Source: Candidatus Methanoperedentaceae archaeon (GTDB lineage: Archaea; Halobacteriota; Methanosarcinia; Methanosarcinales; Methanoperedenaceae). Taken from it: DNA of 7,804 nucleotides. The notes beneath the pieces are model-generated. The model saw nothing but the letters and a program-made list of their open reading frames with translations, searched no databases and was not told the origin of the DNA. Numbering within the stretch: position 1 is the first letter of the stretch; each line of letters opens with the position of its first letter. The stretch is taken from positions 1 through 7,804 of the forward strand of contig JACUTP010000082.1 in the NCBI GenBank assembly GCA_014859785.1, read 5' to 3'. The translations under genes and the position numbers were made by a program. Positions 4,314-7,804 of the stretch are shown here, one piece after another.

Positions 4314-5500
4314 GAAAATTTTTAATTATTCTATCGATATTATTGTTTGCGCCGATTGCATCTGCAAGCTCTAATTATCTTGTGACAGAAAGTGCACCGG
4401 TTAATCCCGGGGATACAACCTATGTGTATGTGCCAATAAAAAATCTGGGACATGGTACGAATTTATACGATGTCTCGGTAAAGCTCGTACCTAAAGATTC
4501 AGCATCAACAAATGCCGTGACTTTGCTTAACGATGTTGATACGCTGGGAACAATAGAGAAATGGGGTGAAGAAAGGACAGCAAAGTTCCGGATTCACGTA
4601 AACCCTGAAACCCTTGAAGGGGATTATTATTTTGATGTTTATGTTACCTCACGCGGAATAGATGGCACTGCCCTATCAACGACAAAGCTTGAGGACAGGA
4701 TATTAACCATCAAAGGCACGCCAAAAATAATGTTTCTCAATTCAACTCTCAGGATTGTAGAGCCTATTAGCATAAACCGGGAAACGCTGACGATTAAAAA
4801 CAAAGGCACAGGTACGATAGAGAACGCAGTATTTGAAATAAGCCTGGCGGATAATGAAATGAAATCTGTTTTTTCTATCCTTGGCAGCGGAACCCAGTTT
4901 TTCATTGGCAACCTGAAAGCAGGAGATGAAGTAGAGATTGTTTTTGACCTGGCTGTTGACATTGCTGCACTTCCTGGTGTTTATAATTTACCTGTGAAGA
5001 TTACAGGACAGAACAATTATTCATCCACTGATTATATCGGGCTTGTCGTGGGAGGAAAAACTGATTTTGAGATAAGTTACCAGGAGACAATTGGTTCTCT
5101 TTCACTGAATGTTGCAAACATCGGGGTAAACCCTGCAAGTGCTGTTACAGTCAGCCTGCCGCGCCAGGAGAATTATTCCGTATCTGGAAGCAGCTCCTCG
5201 GTTCTTGGGAATTTAAATCCCGGTGATTACACATCTGCAATATTCCAGGTTACAAAAAAAGGCACTGGCAACGTTCTTGAAGTAGAAATACAATACACAG
5301 ATACAAGCGGGAAAAGGCACAAAGAGATAAAAACGCTTGTCGTTGATTTATCATCAGCCACAGCGCAAGCCGGAACAAGCGGCTCAGGGGGCACAAGTTT
5401 CACAACCTGGCTTCTTGTGATAACAGGTGTTATTATTGTTTACTGGCAGAGAATAAAAATCATCACTTATTACAGGAAGTTTACAGGCAAAGCTAAATGA
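4310..5500 (+). CDS. COG1361-type S-layer-like/adaptor protein, secreted with C-terminal membrane anchor
   Basis: The protein has 396 residues. A classical signal peptide (MRKFLIILSILLFAPIASAS, cleavage near 19-20) exports it. The mature part consists of repeated beta-sandwich segments of the CARDB/NEW3 kind found in COG1361 archaeal proteins. The pattern 'VNPGDTTYVYVPIKNLG ... YDVSVKL' near 31-60 recurs as 'TLTIKNKGTGTIENAVFEI' near 159-177 and as 'LSLNVANIGVNPASAVTVSL' near 264-283. Each is followed by a GNLKAGD/GNLNPGD-like turn (200-206, 300-306). A Ser/Gly linker (349-363) leads to a C-terminal helix (about 365-379) and a basic tail (RIKIITYYRK), so the domain is held on the outer face. 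The gene overlaps the ATPase before it and the permease after it (ATGA at both ends). It occupies the position of the MacA adaptor of bacterial MacAB but is unrelated in sequence. It probably shapes or gates substrate export. Confidence 0.85.
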   Translation: MRKFLIILSILLFAPIASASSNYLVTESAPVNPGDTTYVYVPIKNLGHGTNLYDVSVKLVPKDSASTNAVTLLNDVDTLGTIEKWGEERTAKFRIHVNPETLEGDYYFDVYVTSRGIDGTALSTTKLEDRILTIKGTPKIMFLNSTLRIVEPISINRETLTIKNKGTGTIENAVFEISLADNEMKSVFSILGSGTQFFIGNLKAGDEVEIVFDLAVDIAALPGVYNLPVKITGQNNYSSTDYIGLVVGGKTDFEISYQETIGSLSLNVANIGVNPASAVTVSLPRQENYSVSGSSSSVLGNLNPGDYTSAIFQVTKKGTGNVLEVEIQYTDTSGKRHKEIKTLVVDLSSATAQAGTSGSGGTSFTTWLLVITGVIIVYWQRIKIITYYRKFTGKAK

Positions 5501-6741
5501 AAAATATTGATATTTTCAGGTTATCATTAAGCCATGTCAGGAAAAGCAAGATGCGAAGCTGGCTTACTATAATCGGCATCGTTATAGGTGTGGCTGCGAT
5601 TGTAGCAATTATCTCGGTAGGCGAAGGAATGCAGGCAAGTGTGCAGGCAAACCTGGGAAGCCTTGGAGCAGACCTTATGACTGTAACTCCGGGGTTTTCG
5701 CGAGCCACCGGCTTCGGAGGGGGGCATGGCCCTAATGGAGCCCCCTCTTCTGAGATACTTACCGATAAAGACCTGAACGTGATTAAACAGGTGCCTGGAG
5801 TGCTTTATACAAACGGCATGGTTTCAGGCAGGTCGGAAATGATAATCGGTACTGAAAAAATATCAGTATCCATAAGCGGTGTTGATACATCGGTATGGCG
5901 CGCAATGGTTACAACAGACATTGAAGCAGGGCGGCTTCTCCAGCCTGGTGATTCCAATGCAGTTGTGATAGGATATTCGTTAGCACATGACGTTTTTTTA
6001 CAGCCGGTTACCCAGAACAGACCTGTGACAATAGGCGGCAAGACATTCAAGATTGTTGGCATATTTACCGAATCTGGTGGTTTTGGAGGAACTGACAATG
6101 CCGTATATATGCCCGCGGATTCAGCGCGCGATGTAATTACTGAAAATGTATCAAGGAACCAGTTTACTTCCATCACTGTGAAGATAGCAGACCAGTCGTT
6201 AGTTGATAGTGTAAAGGCTGATATTGAACAGAAACTTATGATGTCGCGGCATGTCAACCCGAGAACAAAAGATTTTACTGTCACAGCTTTTGCATCAATC
6301 CAGCAGCAGATAAGCAGTGTCACACAGTCCATATCCATATTCCTTGCTGCAATTGCCGCGGTCTCGCTTCTTGTGGGTGCTGTTGGTATTGCAAATACCA
6401 TGTTCATGTCTGTTATGGAACGCACACGCCAGATTGGATTGCTAAAGGCGCTCGGTGCCACGGATAACGAAGTGATGAGGCTTTTCCTCATGGAATCCGG
6501 GTTGTTCGGGGTAGTGGGAGGAGTTATCGGGATAACTACCGGCATCCTGATATCAGTTTTAATATCATCAGTTGGTGTCAGTATGATAGGACCAGGGGGA
6601 ACTATGACTACTGTTGTCCCGCCGCAGCTCATTTTATTCGCGCTTACTTTCTCGATATTGGTTGGCGTAATTTCAGGTGTCGTGCCTGCAAGGAATGCAG
6701 CCAGGATGAAACCTGTGGATGCGTTGAGGTTTGAACAGTAG
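5497..6741 (+). CDS. MacB/FtsX-type ABC transporter permease
   Basis: This 414-residue permease has the four-helix MacB topology. Helix 1 (about 21-41) follows the amphipathic start LSHVRKSKMRSWLTIIGI. A large outside domain (about 42-277, MacB_PCD) follows, with a Gly-rich loop (GFGGGHGPNG, 72-81) and segments such as 'GRLLQPGDSNAVVIGYSLA' and 'VTIGGKTFKIVGIF'. Helix 2 is at about 279-301. The coupling segment ERTRQIGLLKALGAT (308-322) contacts the ATPase, and helices 3 (about 332-358) and 4 (about 376-397) lead to the conserved end PARNAARMKPVDALR. It forms a homodimer powered by the ATPase at 3633-4313. Family members export peptides, lipids or antibiotics or act mechanically on the envelope; the substrate here is unknown. 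The gene overlaps the COG1361-type gene (ATGA) and ends the operon. Confidence 0.95.
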   Translation: MKNIDIFRLSLSHVRKSKMRSWLTIIGIVIGVAAIVAIISVGEGMQASVQANLGSLGADLMTVTPGFSRATGFGGGHGPNGAPSSEILTDKDLNVIKQVPGVLYTNGMVSGRSEMIIGTEKISVSISGVDTSVWRAMVTTDIEAGRLLQPGDSNAVVIGYSLAHDVFLQPVTQNRPVTIGGKTFKIVGIFTESGGFGGTDNAVYMPADSARDVITENVSRNQFTSITVKIADQSLVDSVKADIEQKLMMSRHVNPRTKDFTVTAFASIQQQISSVTQSISIFLAAIAAVSLLVGAVGIANTMFMSVMERTRQIGLLKALGATDNEVMRLFLMESGLFGVVGGVIGITTGILISVLISSVGVSMIGPGGTMTTVVPPQLILFALTFSILVGVISGVVPARNAARMKPVDALRFEQ

Positions 6742-6761
6742 TATTCCCCTCTTATTCTTAT
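6742..6761 (+). terminator. Short pyrimidine-rich convergent gap, possible terminator
   Basis: Only 20 bases separate the permease stop from the end of the flavoprotein gene on the opposite strand. The + strand reads CCCCTCTTATTCTTATT, a pyrimidine-rich tract that could release archaeal RNA polymerase. No hairpin is visible. Confidence 0.25.
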
Positions 6762-7385
6762 TCAGATCTTACCTGCAACCTCTGCCACGCGCAAACCAAC
6801 ATGTTTTGCCATTGCCATTCCGATCTCATCCTTAACAACGTCGCCCTTCATCCCTGCCATGGCACTTCCACCCATTGCGAAATTGTTACCTACGACTATC
6901 ATGCTCTGGGTAAGCATCCATTGAAGTATTGAGTTTATGGTGAAAAGCTGACCGCCATCCCTTCCTCCTCCAACTGCTATGGCACCCCCTACTTTGTTTT
7001 TTAGCAGGAATTCAGGACCGCCGGAAACACCGGGTCTATCAGCAGGCATTCCTTTTGCATACCTGAGTATAACACTCCTGTCAAAAAGAGCTTTCAGTTG
7101 TGCGGTCACGGAAAGGAAATATACAGGAGAACCTATGATTATTCCATCGGATTGCCTCATAACTTCGTAAATACCGGGCAGGTCATCATCTTTTATGGCA
7201 CATATTCCCTTCGACTTTTCAGTATAGCATGTACCGCAGCCATTGCATGGTTTGATATTCTTTCCCACAAGGCTGATGAACTCCGTTTCCGCATCCATTT
7301 CCGAAGCTGCCTTCAGGGCTTCATGTACGAGTATTTCCGTGTTGCCTCTCGCTCTGGGGCTGCCTGATATTCCTATTATTTTCAT
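6762..7385 (-). CDS. Iron-sulfur flavoprotein (Isf-like), NADPH-dependent FMN reductase family
   Basis: This 207-residue flavodoxin-fold protein binds FMN and probably one 4Fe-4S cluster. The N-terminus has the FMN phosphate loop GSPRARGNTE (8-17). A compact cysteine motif CNGCGTC...C follows (Cys47, Cys50, Cys53, Cys62; CX2CX2CX8C), similar to the clustered motif of Methanosarcina Isf proteins. The flavin-binding segments IIIGSPVYFLSVTAQLKAL (82-100) and AIAVGGGRDGG (135-145) come next. Isf-type proteins are homodimers implicated in electron transfer and in reducing oxygen or peroxide. The donor is often ferredoxin, so NAD(P)H should not be assumed. The start is ATG 7385, preceded by AAGGAG seven bases upstream; an upstream in-frame TTG at 7403 is rejected. 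It is divergently transcribed from an Lrp/AsnC regulator that may control it. Confidence 0.92.
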   Translation of the reverse strand: MKIIGISGSPRARGNTEILVHEALKAASEMDAETEFISLVGKNIKPCNGCGTCYTEKSKGICAIKDDDLPGIYEVMRQSDGIIIGSPVYFLSVTAQLKALFDRSVILRYAKGMPADRPGVSGGPEFLLKNKVGGAIAVGGGRDGGQLFTINSILQWMLTQSMIVVGNNFAMGGSAMAGMKGDVVKDEIGMAMAKHVGLRVAEVAGKI

Positions 7386-7392
7386 TATTAAA

Positions 7393-7398
7393 CTCCTT
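7393..7398 (-). promoter_or_regulatory. Ribosome-binding site of the flavoprotein gene
   Basis: On the minus strand, AAGGAG lies seven bases before ATG 7385. This fixes the start at 7385 rather than TTG 7403. Confidence 0.7.
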
Positions 7399-7408
7399 TT
7401 CAATTAGA

Positions 7409-7417
7409 TTTTTATAG
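7409..7417 (-). promoter_or_regulatory. TATA-like box on the minus strand (flavoprotein gene)
   Basis: The minus strand reads CTATAAAAA, centred about 28 bp from ATG 7385. Used alone it would start transcription just at the ATG and leave out the AAGGAG site. A second box, TATTTATG (7435-7442, minus strand), would give a leader of about 30 bases that includes it. Both may be used. Confidence 0.4.
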
Positions 7418-7425
7418 AAGTATGC

Positions 7426-7435
7426 GTAATATTAC
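7426..7435. repeat. Perfect 10-bp palindrome GTAATATTAC, candidate operator
   Basis: GTAATATTAC reads the same on both strands. It lies between the two possible TATA boxes of the flavoprotein gene and next to the TATA box of the Lrp gene, in the middle of the divergent promoter region. Confidence 0.4.
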
Positions 7436-7437
7436 AT

Positions 7438-7449
7438 AAATACTTAAAG
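7438..7449 (+). promoter_or_regulatory. Candidate TATA box for the Lrp/AsnC gene
   Basis: AAATACTTAAAG is centred about 45 bp before ATG 7489, predicting a 5' leader of roughly 18-20 bases. It overlaps the upstream minus-strand box TATTTATG, so the divergent promoters share DNA. Confidence 0.45.
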
Positions 7450-7455
7450 TTTTGT

Positions 7456-7468
7456 GCGTATAATTCGC
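7456..7468. promoter_or_regulatory. 13-bp imperfect palindrome, candidate Lrp-type operator
   Basis: GCGTATAATTCGC is symmetric apart from one mismatched pair and the centre base (GCG.AT.AT.CGC). It lies just after the TATA box, around the predicted transcription start of the Lrp/AsnC gene, a classical position for autorepression. Length and shape fit known Lrp-family sites. Confidence 0.4.
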
Positions 7469-7488
7469 AGGACAATAAACCGATTAAC

Positions 7489-7804
7489 ATGGATGAAACA
7501 GACAGGAAGATAATAGGGCTGCTCCAGCAGGATGGAAGAATGGACGATGTAGAGATAGCCCGCAGTGTGGGTGTATCCCATGATACCGTGAAAAGGAGGC
7601 GCACCAGGCTGGAAGATGCAGGTTACATTAATATAAAAGCCAACCTCAATCCCTGTAAGCTTGGATACACAAACGTTTTTTTTATCGGGATTTCCCTCAT
7701 CCCGGGCTCTGATACCAGGAAAATCGCAGAGAAAATTGCATCCAAAAGAGAGTTTTTTTTTGTTTCCCTTTCCCTTGGGCCCACGCACTCAATAGTAGCC
7801 GCAT
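7489..7804 (+). CDS. Lrp/AsnC family transcriptional regulator (3' partial)
   Basis: This is the first 105 residues of an Lrp/AsnC regulator; the gene runs past the window end. The N-terminal helix-turn-helix is typical. MDETDRKIIGLLQQDGRM begins the first helix, DDVEIARSVGVSHDTVKRRR is the helix-turn-helix, and LEDAGYI leads into the wing. A beta strand with 'GYTNVFFIGISLIPGS' and the helix 'DTRKIAEKIASK' follow, then 'FFFVSLSLGPTHSIVAA', which fits the alpha-beta RAM/effector domain where small ligands such as amino acids bind. It is a cytoplasmic DNA-binding oligomer. The start ATG 7489 lacks a strong ribosome-binding site (only CAGGA at 7468-7472). Divergent orientation from the flavoprotein gene and palindromes between them suggest that it controls that gene and itself. 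T8 (7676-7683) and T9 (7753-7761) runs inside the gene are unusual. Confidence 0.92.
   Translation, partial: MDETDRKIIGLLQQDGRMDDVEIARSVGVSHDTVKRRRTRLEDAGYINIKANLNPCKLGYTNVFFIGISLIPGSDTRKIAEKIASKREFFFVSLSLGPTHSIVAA

Noticed and set aside
4639..4962. Minus-strand open frame of 107 codons
   Set aside because: It is a shadow of the COG1361-type gene, with no ribosome-binding site and low-complexity composition.
5805..6632. Long open frame on the minus strand (275 codons)
   Set aside because: It lies antisense to the well-supported MacB permease. The translation shows no domain, and the permease gene has clear motifs and overlaps.
7386..7403. TTG 7403 as start of the flavoprotein
   Set aside because: AAGGAG is correctly placed for ATG 7385, and the FMN-loop proteins normally begin at MKIIGISGSP.
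7444..7788. Minus-strand open frame of 114 codons
   Set aside because: It covers the divergent promoter region and the Lrp/AsnC gene on the other strand. The + strand protein has convincing HTH and RAM-like motifs.

Overview
The window looks archaeal, most probably a methanogen/ANME-type member of the Methanosarcinales ('Ca. Methanoperedens'-like is one option). This rests on TATA-box promoters placed 20-26 bp before start codons with no ribosome-binding site (leaderless genes), a COG1361-type surface protein beside a MacB-type exporter, an iron-sulfur flavoprotein of the Isf type, and a small Lrp/AsnC regulator. The taxonomic call is inference; no rRNA or marker gene is present.

Layout. Bases 1-399 hold the 3' end of a LolD/MacB-type ABC ATPase. 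A strong ribosome-binding site and an ATGA overlap lead into a 24-codon ORF (396-470). The next gene (498-1505) lies in the same frame, separated from it by one TAA, and is a CcdA/DsbD-like membrane thiol transporter. It is followed by a tightly packed set of a 47-residue YHS metal-binding protein (1505-1648), a 76-residue thioredoxin/glutaredoxin-fold protein with CxxC (1653-1883), and a cut-off CxxCGM protein (1897-1992). Together these look like a thiol-redox/metal-handling operon whose last gene is broken.

Bases 1993-2614 form an AT-rich stretch (about 33% GC by hand count over 2041-2580, against nearer 48-57% in samples of the downstream exporter genes). It carries two unrecognised ORF fragments without proper starts and reads as a decayed or recombined junction. 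It ends in a direct repeat (TATATATGA twice, 12-bp period) and a TATA box for the next gene.

Bases 2615-6741 form an exporter module on the + strand: a membrane-anchored winged-helix regulator; a single-pass protein with a PepSY-like outer domain; an ABC ATPase; a secreted, C-terminally anchored COG1361-type protein; and a MacB/FtsX-type permease. The last three genes overlap by ATGA junctions. The COG1361 protein sits where bacteria would have the MacA adaptor. The regulator and the PepSY-like protein are candidates for sensing and control of this exporter. ATATATG motifs recur at both promoters of the module.

Bases 6762-7385 (- strand) encode an Isf-like FMN/4Fe-4S flavoprotein, convergent with the permease and divergent from the Lrp/AsnC regulator that starts at 7489 and runs off the window. 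The 103-bp gap between the two holds overlapping divergent promoter elements, a perfect 10-bp palindrome and a 13-bp imperfect palindrome, consistent with local (auto)regulation.
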